The position numbers and the translations under genes are program-made. A DNA stretch of 64,000 bases from Sandaracinobacteroides sp041675905 (GTDB lineage: Bacteria; Pseudomonadota; Alphaproteobacteria; Sphingomonadales; Sphingomonadaceae): NCBI GenBank assembly GCA_041675905.1, contig JBAYSX010000011.1, positions 1-64,000 of the forward strand, read 5' to 3'. Each line of letters opens with the position of its first letter. Positions within the stretch are counted from its first letter, which is position 1. This document shows positions 1 to 9,375 of this stretch, one piece after another. Under the pieces are notes generated by a model. It saw only the letters and a list, made by a program, of their open reading frames with translations, had not been told where the DNA came from and searched no databases.

Positions 1-1014
1 ATCGCATTGCGCCGGCTCAATCGACCGTCAGAGGCGGTAAAACATTTCAACCATTTCCGGGCGGCCGTAAACACGCCGATCAGCATGTCGCGCGGGGAAT
101 ATTGGCTCGGGCGCGCAGAAAAGGCGAAGGGCGACCAGAAAGCGGCGACTGCTGCATTCGAGCGCGCCGCCAGCTATTTTGATTACTTCTACGGACAACT
201 GGCCGCCGAGGAATTGGGCCGGCTGCCGCAACTGCCGGCAACGATGGCCAAACCGGAAATATCCCCGGCGGCCCGGCAGGCATTCAATCAGTCCGCGCTG
301 GTGCAGGCGCTGAATCTGCTGGCCGCCATCGACCATCGCCAGCATGAGACACAATTTGTGCGGGCGCTGGCCAATGCCGCCGACACGCCGGAAAAGGCGC
401 GGCTGACGGCGGAATATGGGCTGACCATCGACCGTCCCGATGTGGGCGTGTGGACATGGAAGGCCGCGCGCGACCAGCAGGAATTTTCCGGCATCGAACT
501 GGCGTATCCGCGTTTGCCCGCAGCGGGCATCGCCACCATCCCGTCACGGGAACGGGTATTGAGCCACGCGATTGCGCGGCAGGAATCGAGCTTCGACCGC
601 ACCGCCCTCTCTCCGGCCGGCGCGCGCGGATTGATGCAGTTGATGCCGGCCACCGCCAGCGACGTGGCGCGCCGGCTGGGCGTGTCTTATGATGTGAACC
701 GGCTGTTTTCCGATCCGGCCTATAATTTGCGGCTCGGCAGCTATTACCTTGGCATGCGCCGCGACGGCTTTTCCAGCGCGATGCTGGCGATTGCCGCCTA
801 TAATGGCGGGGCCGGAAATGTCCGCAAATGGCTGGCAATGAACGGCGATCCGCGCACCACGGTGGACCCGGTGGACTGGGTGGAGATGATCCCGTTCAGC
901 GAAACGCGCAACTATGTGCAGCGCGTGATCGAGAATGCTGTGGTCTATAGTTTGCTCGACCCGAACCAGTCGGGGGCCAATCCGCGTGCTTCCAGCTGGC
1001 TGCGTGGCGGCTGA
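1..1014 (+). CDS. Lytic murein transglycosylase (SLT family), 5'-truncated by the window edge
   Basis: The reading frame is open from the first base, so the N-terminus lies outside the window. The visible part has a helical, TPR-like region (about residues 1-170 of the fragment) followed by an SLT domain. The domain carries the catalytic glutamate in RQESSF (about residue 193 of the fragment), then GLMQLMPATA and the AYNGG motif. Family members cleave the MurNAc-GlcNAc bond of peptidoglycan in the periplasm, leaving a 1,6-anhydro end. The C-terminus is complete. It is convergent with the PHB depolymerase gene, with only 12 bases between the stop codons. Soluble Slt70-like rather than membrane MltC-like is inferred from the long helical domain. 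Confidence 0.93.
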   Translation: MALRRLNRPSEAVKHFNHFRAAVNTPISMSRGEYWLGRAEKAKGDQKAATAAFERAASYFDYFYGQLAAEELGRLPQLPATMAKPEISPAARQAFNQSALVQALNLLAAIDHRQHETQFVRALANAADTPEKARLTAEYGLTIDRPDVGVWTWKAARDQQEFSGIELAYPRLPAAGIATIPSRERVLSHAIARQESSFDRTALSPAGARGLMQLMPATASDVARRLGVSYDVNRLFSDPAYNLRLGSYYLGMRRDGFSSAMLAIAAYNGGAGNVRKWLAMNGDPRTTVDPVDWVEMIPFSETRNYVQRVIENAVVYSLLDPNQSGANPRASSWLRGG

Positions 1015-1026
1015 CCCCGGTCTGGC

Positions 1027-2289
1027 TTATGCGGCGAGGGCGCAAATGCCCTTGCTGCATTCGGCGGTGTGAATGAAGGTTTCCACCTTTGGCGCGATGG
1101 CGTTACGCCAGCGACCGCCGTTGAAAATCCCGTAATGGCCGACGCCCGGCACCATATAATAGCGCTTGTAGCTATCAGGCAGATTGACCGCGAGATCAAG
1201 CGCGGCCCGTGTCTGGCCGAGGCCGGAAATATCGTCCCGCTCGCCCTCGACAGCGAACAGGCCGACGTCGGTGATTTTAGCCGGGTCGACGCGTACACCG
1301 CGATGGTGCATTTCCCCTTTCGGAAGCAAATGGCGTTGAAATACGGAATCCACTGTCTGCAAATAGAATTCCGCCGTCATGTCACAGACCGAGCGATATT
1401 CCTCGTAGAATTTCTTGCTCGCTTCTGCCGATTCATCATCACCCTGCACGAGATGTTTGAACATATCCCAATGAGAGTTCAGATGATTGCCCAGATTCAT
1501 CGACATGAATCCCGCGAGTTGCACAAATCCCGGGTAAACCTGTCGACCGGCGCCGGGATACAGGTTGGGCACGGTGGCGATCACATTCTGATCGAACCAG
1601 GCAAGCGGGCGCTCCATCGCCATCATATTCACCGATGTCGGGGCTTCCCGCGTATCGATCGGGCCACCCATCATCGTCAGGGTGCACGGGCGGGCAGGGT
1701 GTTTGTCCGCCGCCATCAGCGCCGTCGCCACATAGGACGGCACGGATGGCTGACACACAGCCAGCATATGTGGCCTCGGGCTGTCGCCCGGCGAGATCAG
1801 CGAAAGCCACTCCACCAGATATTCGACATAGTCTTCGAAGTCGAAAGTGCCCGACGACAGCGGCACCAGTCGCGCATCGCGCCAGTCGGTAATATAGACA
1901 TCGTGGCGCGGCAGCATACGCTCCACCGTGCCGCGTAAAAGCGTTGCATAGTGGCCGGACATGGGGGCGACGATCAGCAGTTTCGGATCGTCTTCACCTG
2001 CGCCCTCCCGCTCGAATCGCAACAACTGGCCGAATGGTTTGCGGTCGACGATGACCTCGGTGATCTTCACTTCGCGTCCGTCAATGCGCGTCGTGGGAAG
2101 GTCAAACTCCGGTTTTCCGCGTGGAGCCGCCGCATGGGCGAACACGTCGAGCGCCGCCCGCGCTACTTCACCCGCGCCAGTGTAGGCCAAAGGATTGACC
2201 GGGCTGGACCACCATTGCGCACTGGCTTGCGCCGCCATGCTGGCGCCGGTAAACCAGCCACGCGTCATTTCATAAGCTTCATAGAGCAT
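1027..2289 (-). CDS. phaZ: Intracellular polyhydroxyalkanoate (PHB) depolymerase
   Basis: Alpha/beta hydrolase of 420 residues that depolymerises stored intracellular PHB to 3-hydroxybutyrate units. The protein matches the intracellular PhaZ family along its length: start MLYEAYEMTR, the VAPMSGHYATLLRGTV segment, a nucleophile elbow with cysteine instead of serine (VCQPSVP, Cys about 179), and a C-terminal VPGVGHYGIFNG carrying the likely catalytic histidine. Ten codons upstream of the chosen ATG are open, but this ATG has a strong AGGAGGGG Shine-Dalgarno a few bases ahead. It is divergent from a 3-hydroxybutyrate dehydrogenase gene, which would take the product onward to acetoacetate. Confidence 0.93.
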   Translation of the reverse strand: MLYEAYEMTRGWFTGASMAAQASAQWWSSPVNPLAYTGAGEVARAALDVFAHAAAPRGKPEFDLPTTRIDGREVKITEVIVDRKPFGQLLRFEREGAGEDDPKLLIVAPMSGHYATLLRGTVERMLPRHDVYITDWRDARLVPLSSGTFDFEDYVEYLVEWLSLISPGDSPRPHMLAVCQPSVPSYVATALMAADKHPARPCTLTMMGGPIDTREAPTSVNMMAMERPLAWFDQNVIATVPNLYPGAGRQVYPGFVQLAGFMSMNLGNHLNSHWDMFKHLVQGDDESAEASKKFYEEYRSVCDMTAEFYLQTVDSVFQRHLLPKGEMHHRGVRVDPAKITDVGLFAVEGERDDISGLGQTRAALDLAVNLPDSYKRYYMVPGVGHYGIFNGGRWRNAIAPKVETFIHTAECSKGICALAA

Positions 2290-2485
2290 CTTTGTGCCCC
2301 TCCTCTCCTGTCCGGGCAACCGCCTGACAATCTAGCAGGGAAAACGCCCGGACCCTATTCATGTTCCTTTTAATATCCGCCTGCAAGCATAAATAGAGGA
2401 TGAATCGCTTGCTTATAAACAGCTAATGTTCCACGTGGGCTGGTCTTGACCGTACCGGAATGCTGATTGTCGAAGGGGGAAATCC

Positions 2486-3268
2486 ATGTCCATCAACTTC
2501 CTGAAAGGTCGCACGGCAGCCGTCACCGGCTCGACCAGCGGCATTGGTCTGGCCATTGCAGAAGCACTCGCGCGGGCCGGCGCGGATGTGGCGCTGAACG
2601 GTTTTGGCGACGCGCAACCGGCTATCGACCAGGTGTCGGCACATGGCACGAAAGTGACGTTCGTCGGCGCTGATCTGTCGAAGGGCGCCGAGGCCGCACA
2701 ATGGGTGCGCGATGTGCAAAAAGCCTTGGGAAGTCTGGATATTCTGGTCAATAACGCCGGGATTCAGCATGTGTCCCCGATCGAGGAATTTCCCGAGGAA
2801 AAGTGGGATCAAATTCTCGCCATCAACCTCACTTCCAATTTCCATACGATTAAAGCAGCGGTTCCGGCGATGCGGGCGAAAGGCTGGGGGCGGGTTATCA
2901 ATATCGCCTCGGCGCATGGCCTCGTGGCTTCCCCTTTCAAGTCCGCCTATGTCGCGGCCAAACATGGGGTGCTGGGCCTGACGAAAACGGTTGCGCTGGA
3001 ACTGGCGGAAACACCGGTTACGGTGAATGCAATTTGTCCGGGATTCGTCAAAACACCGCTGGTGGACGGGCAAATCGCCGATCAGGCGAAGGCGAATCAT
3101 ATGTCGGTGGAAAAGGTGGTGCGCGACATTATCCTCGCATCGCAGCCGACGAAACGCTTTGTCGAACCTTCCCACGTCGGCGATGCTGTATTGTTCCTGG
3201 CGTCCGATGCCGGCAGCAGCGTCACCGGGTCGGCGTTGCAGATTGACGGCGGCTGGACCGCAAGATGA
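2486..3268 (+). CDS. bdhA: 3-hydroxybutyrate dehydrogenase (SDR family)
   Basis: Short-chain dehydrogenase of 260 residues expected to oxidise 3-hydroxybutyrate to acetoacetate with NAD+. The Rossmann motif TGSTSGIG lies near the start, followed by NNAGIQHV, the catalytic Ser region (IASAHGLVAS) and YVAAKHG with catalytic Tyr and Lys. The sequence CPGFVKTPLV and the HVGDAVLFLASDA segment fit the 3-hydroxybutyrate dehydrogenase subgroup better than acetoacetyl-CoA reductases. A GGGGGAAA ribosome site precedes the ATG. Divergent from phaZ across a 196-base gap, it forms the second step of PHB mobilisation. It overlaps the next gene by ATGA. Confidence 0.9.
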   Translation: MSINFLKGRTAAVTGSTSGIGLAIAEALARAGADVALNGFGDAQPAIDQVSAHGTKVTFVGADLSKGAEAAQWVRDVQKALGSLDILVNNAGIQHVSPIEEFPEEKWDQILAINLTSNFHTIKAAVPAMRAKGWGRVINIASAHGLVASPFKSAYVAAKHGVLGLTKTVALELAETPVTVNAICPGFVKTPLVDGQIADQAKANHMSVEKVVRDIILASQPTKRFVEPSHVGDAVLFLASDAGSSVTGSALQIDGGWTAR

Positions 3269-3699
3269 GCGATTCCGGCAGCCGTACGATCTATATCGAC
3301 ACCGGTGCCGGTCGCCCGGAAGACTGGGATGTCGTGCTGCAGGGTCTGCTGGCGCATAATCGCGCCAAAGCCGGGCTCACGGGCGATCCACTGGCCTCGT
3401 TGGCGCGGGATGAAGAGGGCGGGGTGCTGGGCGGGCTGGTAGGCTTCACCCAGGGCGGCTGGCTTTATGTGGAACTCTTCTGGTTACCGGAAGAATTGCG
3501 CCGTCAGGGTCTGGGTACGGCGCTGCTGCAGGATGCAGAAGAAGAGGCGAGGCGGCGGGGCTGTACCCATGCGCATCTCGATGCCTACAGTTTCCAGGCT
3601 CCCGCCTTCTACGAGCAGCAGGGCTATGAAGCATTTGGCCGGCTGGAGGATTATCCAGCCGGCCATACACGTATCTTTTACCGCAAAAAGCTGGGGTAG
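3265..3699 (+). CDS. GNAT family N-acetyltransferase
   Basis: Protein of 144 residues with the GNAT acetyl-CoA-binding signature RRQGLGTALLQDAE (motif A, about residues 79-92) and a C-terminal FYEQQGYEAFGRL motif B. The donor should be acetyl-CoA; the acceptor cannot be deduced. Its ATG overlaps the bdhA stop codon (ATGA), implying translational coupling with the PHB mobilisation gene. The tail YPAGHTRIFYRKKL is common in small aminoglycoside-type or general GNAT proteins, so no functional link to PHB is claimed. It is convergent with the catalase gene seven bases downstream. Confidence 0.88.
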   Translation: MSDSGSRTIYIDTGAGRPEDWDVVLQGLLAHNRAKAGLTGDPLASLARDEEGGVLGGLVGFTQGGWLYVELFWLPEELRRQGLGTALLQDAEEEARRRGCTHAHLDAYSFQAPAFYEQQGYEAFGRLEDYPAGHTRIFYRKKLG

Positions 3700-3706
3700 C
3701 GCGCGC

Positions 3707-5203
3707 TTACGCTTCGCCCATGCCTTCTGCGGGCTGTGGTGCTGCGCCCGCCTTCACCTTTTCCTCGATACGACGGCCCAGGTCGGCATCGACATTCTTC
3801 CAATATTGGAAGGCCCGGCCCAGCACCGGTTCGCGCACGCCGCCCAGCAGACTGCCCGCGACCTGATCCACTAGTTTCTGACGCTGGTCGTCGTTCATAA
3901 CCTCGCGCACCAGCGTGCCGGGCTGGCCGAAATCGTCATCATCCGCGCGTAACGTGTAGGCGCTGCGCACCATCGTGCCGTCGGCTTCCCAGCCATCGTT
4001 CACCGGCCCTTCTTCGTCGGCCCAGGGGCGACCGTCGCTGTTGGGCACATAGACCGGCGCATTGCCGCTATGATGATAGGCCATAAAGCCGTCGAACTGA
4101 TAGGTGTTGACCGGCACTTTCGGCTGGTTCACCGGCAAATGGTTGAAATTGGTGCCGATACGGTGGCGCTGTGCGTCGTTGTAGGCAAAGGCTCGGCCCT
4201 GCAGCATCTTGTCCGGCGAAAGACCAATGCCCGGCACGGTATTGCCAGGCGAAAAAGCCGCCTGTTCGATCTGGGCGAAGAAATTTTCGGGATTCCGGTT
4301 CAGCGTCATCGTGCCGACCCTGATCAGCGGATAATCCTTGTGCGGCCAGATTTTCGTCAGGTCGAACGGGTTGAAGCGGTACGTCTTCGCGTCTGCATAG
4401 GGCATGATCTGCACCGACAGATCCCATACCGGGAATTCGCCACGCGCAATGGCGTCGAACAGATCACGGCGGTGGAAATCCGCGTCAGAACCGGCCATGT
4501 CGCGGGCTTCGTCGTTACTGAAGAATTTCATGCCCTGACGGGTGTGGAAATGATATTTGACCCAGAATTTCTCGCCTTCGGCATTGATCCACATATAGGT
4601 GTGCGAACCATAGCCGTTCATGTTCCGCCAGGTGCGGGGCAGACCGCGCTCGCCCATCAGATAGGTGACCTGGTGCGCGGTTTCCGGATTATTGGTCCAG
4701 AAATCCCATTGCATGTGATTGTCACGCAAACCCGAATCCGGCAATCGCCGCTGGCTGCGGATAAAGTGTGGGAATTTCATCGCATCGCGCACGAAAAAGA
4801 CCGGTGTATTATTGCCGACGAGGTCGTAATTGCCTTCGCTGGTATAGAATTTCAGTGCAAAGCCACGCACATCCCGCCAGGTATCCGGGCTGCCCTGTTC
4901 TCCGGCGACGGTCGAGAAGCGCGCCAGCATTTCCGTGGATGCGCCCTTCTGGAACAGCGCGGCCCTGGTATAGCGGGACACATCTTCCGTCGTCTCGAAC
5001 ACGCCGAAAGCCCCGGAGCCCTTTGCATGCGGCAGACGTTCCGGCACCTTCTCGCGGTTGAAATGCGCCATTTGCTCCAGAAAATGCACATCATGCAGCA
5101 GAACGGGGCCGTCCGGGCCAATCGTCAGCGAATTACGATCACTTACCGCCGGAGCGCCCGTGCTCATCGTCGACGCCGGAAACTTCTTGCTCGAATCGCT
5201 CAT
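3707..5203 (-). CDS. katA: Monofunctional heme catalase
   Basis: Small-subunit clade catalase of 498 residues that dismutates hydrogen peroxide. The distal histidine is in LPHAKGSGAFG, the distal asparagine in DLVGNNTPVFF, and the proximal heme-ligand tyrosine in GRAFAYNDAQRHRIG. Length and the run of family motifs (VRGFALKFYT, WNMNGYGSH-like RNMNGYGSHTYMW) are normal. No signal peptide is seen, so it is likely cytoplasmic. Its ATG overlaps the stop of the upstream cyclopropane-fatty-acyl synthase gene by four bases, giving a two-gene stress operon (membrane lipid modification plus peroxide removal). Confidence 0.96.
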   Translation of the reverse strand: MSDSSKKFPASTMSTGAPAVSDRNSLTIGPDGPVLLHDVHFLEQMAHFNREKVPERLPHAKGSGAFGVFETTEDVSRYTRAALFQKGASTEMLARFSTVAGEQGSPDTWRDVRGFALKFYTSEGNYDLVGNNTPVFFVRDAMKFPHFIRSQRRLPDSGLRDNHMQWDFWTNNPETAHQVTYLMGERGLPRTWRNMNGYGSHTYMWINAEGEKFWVKYHFHTRQGMKFFSNDEARDMAGSDADFHRRDLFDAIARGEFPVWDLSVQIMPYADAKTYRFNPFDLTKIWPHKDYPLIRVGTMTLNRNPENFFAQIEQAAFSPGNTVPGIGLSPDKMLQGRAFAYNDAQRHRIGTNFNHLPVNQPKVPVNTYQFDGFMAYHHSGNAPVYVPNSDGRPWADEEGPVNDGWEADGTMVRSAYTLRADDDDFGQPGTLVREVMNDDQRQKLVDQVAGSLLGGVREPVLGRAFQYWKNVDADLGRRIEEKVKAGAAPQPAEGMGEA

Positions 5204-6486
5204 GAAATTGCCCTTTCAGGAAATATGGCTTCGGCATTTGTGGCCGGGTTTTCAGCGGACTTCAACTGTCTGACCTGTTGCTCGGTATCGTGAATATAAT
5301 CCCGCGTTAATGGCAGGGAATCGCGGCGCGGCGATATCTGGATCTGGAATACGGCGTGGTCGTCATGGCGGAAGGCCATGATCGCACCGACCAGGTAAAA
5401 TTCCCACATGCGGTAAAAACGTGCGTCGTAAATCGCCTCGATGTCGGCGCGGCGGGCAGCACAGCGCCGCAACCAGTGCTCCAGCGTTTTCATATAATGC
5501 AGCCGCAGAACCTCGATATCGGTCGTCCACAACCACGCATGTTCGATGGCCGGCGTAATCTCCGACAGCGCCGGCGTATAACCGCCGGGGAAGATATATT
5601 TGGCCGTCCACGGGTCGGTTGCGCCCGGCCCGCTGACGCGCCCGATGGTGTGGAGCAAGGCCACGCCATCGGGGGAGAGCAGATCGGCCACCTTGTTGAA
5701 AAAGGTTCGGTAATTCGGTCGCCCGACATGTTCGAACATGCCGACCGAAACAATGCGGTCGAACTTGCCCGTCACATCGCGATAGTCGATCAGTTCGTAA
5801 CGCACCTTGTCGGCGATGCCCAGTTCTTCCGCTCGTTGCCGCGCGTAGGCCAGTTGCTCTGCGGAAAGGGTTACGCCCAGCACTTCCGCGCCTGATACCT
5901 TGTGGATATGGCGGGCCATGCCGCCCCAGCCGCAGCCGATGTCCAGCACCCGCATGCCCGGTTCCAGCGCCAGTTTCGCAGAAATATGGGCCAGTTTATC
6001 CTGTTGCGCCTGATCGAGATCGGAATCCGGGCCGTCGTTTCCGGGCACGAAATAGGCACAGCTGTACTGACGTTCCTTATCCAGAAACAGATCGTAAAGC
6101 CGGTCATCCAGATCATAATGGTGGGCGACGTTGCGCCGGGCCCGCCGACGCTCGTTCTTTTCATCGAACCAGGCCGCGATCTTCGCTTGCGTCCATAGCG
6201 CCACACGCAGTTTGTTGGTGCGGTCCCAGCGCAAATTGCCGGTAACGAGATCGAGGAGGTCGATCAACTCGCCATTTTCGATCGTCAGCCGGCCATCCAT
6301 CCATGCTTCGCCCGCACCCAGCGGCGGATTTGTGCCGATACGATATGCGGTTTGGCTGTCGGCGATCCGCACCCGAAGAGCCGCCACACCCGCCTCGCCA
6401 TAGCGCCGGACCCGGCCTTTCGGGTCGATGACTTCCAGCGCACCTTCCTGAATCGCGTTGCTCAACAACCGGTCCAACAGAAACAT
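5200..6486 (-). CDS. cfa: Cyclopropane-fatty-acyl-phospholipid synthase
   Basis: SAM-dependent methyltransferase of about 428 residues that adds a methylene bridge to unsaturated acyl chains of membrane phospholipids. The SAM-binding motif VLDIGCGWGGMARH sits mid-protein, and the C-terminal half has FPGGYTPALSE and the LEHWLRR segment typical of the family. The N-terminal lipid-binding domain is present. A TTG three codons upstream is possible, but the ATG chosen here is preceded by GGAGGAG at proper spacing. It is co-transcribed with the catalase gene (ATGA overlap). The intergenic space to divergent gor is short, under 100 bases. Confidence 0.93.
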   Translation of the reverse strand: MFLLDRLLSNAIQEGALEVIDPKGRVRRYGEAGVAALRVRIADSQTAYRIGTNPPLGAGEAWMDGRLTIENGELIDLLDLVTGNLRWDRTNKLRVALWTQAKIAAWFDEKNERRRARRNVAHHYDLDDRLYDLFLDKERQYSCAYFVPGNDGPDSDLDQAQQDKLAHISAKLALEPGMRVLDIGCGWGGMARHIHKVSGAEVLGVTLSAEQLAYARQRAEELGIADKVRYELIDYRDVTGKFDRIVSVGMFEHVGRPNYRTFFNKVADLLSPDGVALLHTIGRVSGPGATDPWTAKYIFPGGYTPALSEITPAIEHAWLWTTDIEVLRLHYMKTLEHWLRRCAARRADIEAIYDARFYRMWEFYLVGAIMAFRHDDHAVFQIQISPRRDSLPLTRDYIHDTEQQVRQLKSAENPATNAEAIFPERAIS

Positions 6487-6581
6487 GGGCGACAATCTCC
6501 TCCAGCCGACAATCCTTGCGACTATCCATAGCCGCCGGTTCGGGCTTTGCGATAGCCCATCATGCCTGTAAGCCTCAAAGG

Positions 6582-7925
6582 ATGAGCAGGCATGATTTTG
6601 ATTATTTCGTTATTGGCGCAGGTTCCGGCGGGGTCCGGTCGTCGCGTATCGCGGCCGGTCATGGCGCAAAAGTGGCCATAGCGGAAGAATTTCGCGTCGG
6701 CGGCACCTGCGTGATTCGCGGGTGTGTGCCGAAGAAACTGCTGGTGCTCGGCGCGCATTACGCCGCCAACCTTGCCGATGCGCCGCGTTATGGCTGGCAA
6801 CTGGGCGAGCCACAGTTCAGCTGGCCGGTTTTGCGCGATGCCGTGCTGAATGATGTGGACCGGCTGGAAAACGCCTACCGCACCACGCTTTCGTCAGCGA
6901 AGGTGGAATTAATGCCGGGCCGGGCCATCGTCACTGGCCCCAATCGCATATTCCTCAATGGCCGCGATATCCACGCAAGGCATATTCTGGTGGCCAGCGG
7001 GGCGCGCCCGCATGTGCCCAATGTGCCGGGCGCGGAGCTTGGCATTACCTCGAACGAGGTTTTTCACCTGGAAGAATTGCCCCGGCGCGCGGTCGTGGTT
7101 GGCGGCGGTTATATCGCTAATGAATTCGCCGGTATCTTCAATAAACTGGGCGTTGAAGTTACCATGCTGGTGCGCGGCCCCCGCTTGCTGCGTGGCTGGG
7201 AGGAAATCCTCGCGGACCGGCTTCAGGCGATCTCCATCCAGAATGGCATGCGCTTTTGCTTTGGCCAGTCACCAACGTCCCTCGCCCGTCAGGCGAATGG
7301 CTGCTTGCGCGTGTCGATGAGCGACGGAAAAAGCCTTGAGACCGATCTTGTGCTGTGGGCAACCGGCCGCGTGCCGAACAGCGCCGGCCTCGGGCTGGAA
7401 GCACTGGGTGTGAAGCTGAAGGAAAATGGTGCAATTCCGGTGGATGCCGCCAGCCACACGTCCCTGCCGTGGTTGCACGCGGTTGGCGATGTGACGGATC
7501 GTATCCAGCTCACCCCCATCGCCATTCGCGAAGGCCATGCGCTGGCCGATACGCTGTTCGGCGGCAAGCCGTGGACGGTCGATCATGATCTGGTGCCTTC
7601 GGCGGTGTTCAGCGATCCGCCGCTCGCCAGCATCGGCTTGACGGAGCAACAGGCGCGCACCACTTACGAAAAGGTTCGCGTCTACACAGCGGATTTCCGA
7701 CCGATGCAACATGTGCTATCGGGCCGGCAGGAACGGGCGCATTATCGGCTTGTCGTCGACGAGGCGACGGATCGCATTCTGGGCGCACACATGATCGGCC
7801 CCGAAGCACCCGAAATCCTGCAGGCGCTGGCAATCGCTGTGAAAGCCGGGCTGACCAAAGCGCAGGTCGATCAAACCGTCGCCCTGCACCCGACGATGGC
7901 TGAAGAACTGGTATTGATGAAATGA
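6582..7925 (+). CDS. gor: Glutathione-disulfide reductase
   Basis: FAD- and NADPH-dependent disulfide reductase of about 447 residues that regenerates glutathione. It begins MSRHDFDYFVIGAGSGG, with the FAD-binding motif and the redox-active disulfide in GGTCVIRGCVPKKLL. A second dinucleotide-binding site appears in VVVGGGYIANEFAG, and the C-terminal dimerisation part ends in the catalytic HPTMAEE histidine-glutamate motif. An open frame extends 22 codons upstream from a TTG, but family alignment supports this ATG even though its Shine-Dalgarno is poor (AAAGG directly abutting). It overlaps the next gene by ATGA. Confidence 0.95.
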   Translation: MSRHDFDYFVIGAGSGGVRSSRIAAGHGAKVAIAEEFRVGGTCVIRGCVPKKLLVLGAHYAANLADAPRYGWQLGEPQFSWPVLRDAVLNDVDRLENAYRTTLSSAKVELMPGRAIVTGPNRIFLNGRDIHARHILVASGARPHVPNVPGAELGITSNEVFHLEELPRRAVVVGGGYIANEFAGIFNKLGVEVTMLVRGPRLLRGWEEILADRLQAISIQNGMRFCFGQSPTSLARQANGCLRVSMSDGKSLETDLVLWATGRVPNSAGLGLEALGVKLKENGAIPVDAASHTSLPWLHAVGDVTDRIQLTPIAIREGHALADTLFGGKPWTVDHDLVPSAVFSDPPLASIGLTEQQARTTYEKVRVYTADFRPMQHVLSGRQERAHYRLVVDEATDRILGAHMIGPEAPEILQALAIAVKAGLTKAQVDQTVALHPTMAEELVLMK

Positions 7926-9292
7926 CGACGTGGAGTCCCGATAGCTGGAAGCAATCCGAAGCGCGGCAAATGCCCACCTGGCCCGATGCCGCCGCCGCAA
8001 CCGCTGTGGAAGCGGAACTGCGCCGGTTTCCCCCGCTCGTCTTCGCCGGGGAAGCGCGCGATCTGACCAACCGCCTGGGGCAGGTTGCCGCCGGTAAGGC
8101 TTTTCTGCTCCAGGGCGGCGATTGCGCCGAAAGCTTCGCCGAATTCCACCCCGATAATATCCGCGATACTTTCCGCGTGTTGCTGCAAATGGCCGTAACC
8201 CTCACCTTTGCCAGCCATATGCCGGTGGTGAAAGTGGGCCGCATGGCCGGGCAATTCGCCAAGCCGCGCAGCGCCGATGTCGAGGAAATCAATGGCGTGT
8301 CGTTGCCGAGTTATCGCGGCGATATCGTCAACGACATCAACTTCGATGCCTCCGCCCGCCTGCCGGAGCCGGAACGGCAGAAACGCGCCTATATGCAGGC
8401 AGCGGCGACGTTGAACCTGCTGCGCGCCTTCGCGCAAGGCGGCTATGCCAATCTGCACCAGGTGCATAAATGGAATCTCGATTTCGTCGCGCGCTCTCCG
8501 TGGGCGGATCGCTATGCCGAAATCGCCAACCGCATCGGCGAGGCGCTGGCCTTCATGGAAGCCTGTGGCGTATCGCCGGAAACCGCCCCGCAACTGACGG
8601 GCACCGAATTCTACACCAGCCACGAAGCGTTGCTGCTGGGCTATGAATCGGCGATGACGCGGCAGGATTCGCTGACCGGCGACTGGGTGGACACGTCCGC
8701 CCATATGCTGTGGATCGGCGACCGCACGCGTTTCCCCGGCTCGGCCCATGTCGAGTTTCTGCGCGGCGTGATCAATCCGATCGGCGTGAAATGCGGGCCG
8801 TCGCTCGCTTCGGACGATCTGCTGCGGCTGATCGACGTGCTGAACCCCAACAATATCCCCGGTCGCCTGACGCTGATCAGCCGTTTCGGCGCGGACAAGG
8901 TTGAAGCGCATCTGCCCGCGCTGATCCGCGCCGTGCAGAAGGAAGGTCGCCAAGTCGTGTGGTCGTGCGACCCGATGCACGGCAACACCATCAAGGCCAG
9001 CTCCGGCTTCAAGACCCGCCCGTTCGACCGGATTCTGGCCGAAGTGCGCCAGGTATTCGATGTGCACCGCGCCGAAGGCAGCTATGCCGGCGGCATCCAT
9101 ATCGAAATGACCGGCAGCAATGTGACGGAATGCACCGGCGGCGCCATCGCACTGACGGACGACGCCTTGGCGGATCGCTACCACACCCATTGCGACCCGC
9201 GCCTGAACGCCAGCCAGTCTCTGGAACTGGCGTTCCTGCTGGCCGAAGAACTCGCGGCGGAACGGGCGCGGTTGCAGAAGGCGGCGGCCTGA
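7922..9292 (+). CDS. aroF: Class II 3-deoxy-7-phosphoheptulonate synthase (DAHP synthase)
   Basis: First enzyme of the shikimate pathway, condensing phosphoenolpyruvate with erythrose 4-phosphate. The 456-residue length and motifs are those of the plant/actinobacterial class II type: WSPDSWK near the start, FLLQGGDCAESF, MPVVKVGRMAGQFAKPRS, WSCDPMHGNT and GGIHIEMTG. It is unrelated in sequence to the E. coli AroG/F/H class. Its ATG overlaps the gor stop codon, so the two are translated together although no metabolic reason is obvious. The gene symbol is used loosely for class II enzymes. A hairpin terminator follows. Confidence 0.95.
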   Translation: MTTWSPDSWKQSEARQMPTWPDAAAATAVEAELRRFPPLVFAGEARDLTNRLGQVAAGKAFLLQGGDCAESFAEFHPDNIRDTFRVLLQMAVTLTFASHMPVVKVGRMAGQFAKPRSADVEEINGVSLPSYRGDIVNDINFDASARLPEPERQKRAYMQAAATLNLLRAFAQGGYANLHQVHKWNLDFVARSPWADRYAEIANRIGEALAFMEACGVSPETAPQLTGTEFYTSHEALLLGYESAMTRQDSLTGDWVDTSAHMLWIGDRTRFPGSAHVEFLRGVINPIGVKCGPSLASDDLLRLIDVLNPNNIPGRLTLISRFGADKVEAHLPALIRAVQKEGRQVVWSCDPMHGNTIKASSGFKTRPFDRILAEVRQVFDVHRAEGSYAGGIHIEMTGSNVTECTGGAIALTDDALADRYHTHCDPRLNASQSLELAFLLAEELAAERARLQKAAA

Positions 9293-9336
9293 AGCCCCTG
9301 CACCCCCTTTATGCGGGTCCCGCCGCAGGGATGTCC

Positions 9337-9370
9337 GAAATGCCGCCCTTGAAACGGCGGCATTTCTTTA
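9337..9370. terminator. Bidirectional hairpin terminator between DAHP synthase and a PEP-CTERM gene
   Basis: An 11-base perfect inverted repeat (arms 9337-9347 and 9356-9366) with an 8-base loop is followed by a short T-containing tail. It lies between the convergent stop codons of the DAHP synthase gene and the PEP-CTERM gene, where it can serve both strands. Confidence 0.75.
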
Positions 9371-9375
9371 TTCGA

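Noticed and set aside
4070..5293. Plus-strand frame of 407 residues
   Set aside because: Fully antisense to the catalase gene, with no family motif; a shadow of high-GC coding sequence.
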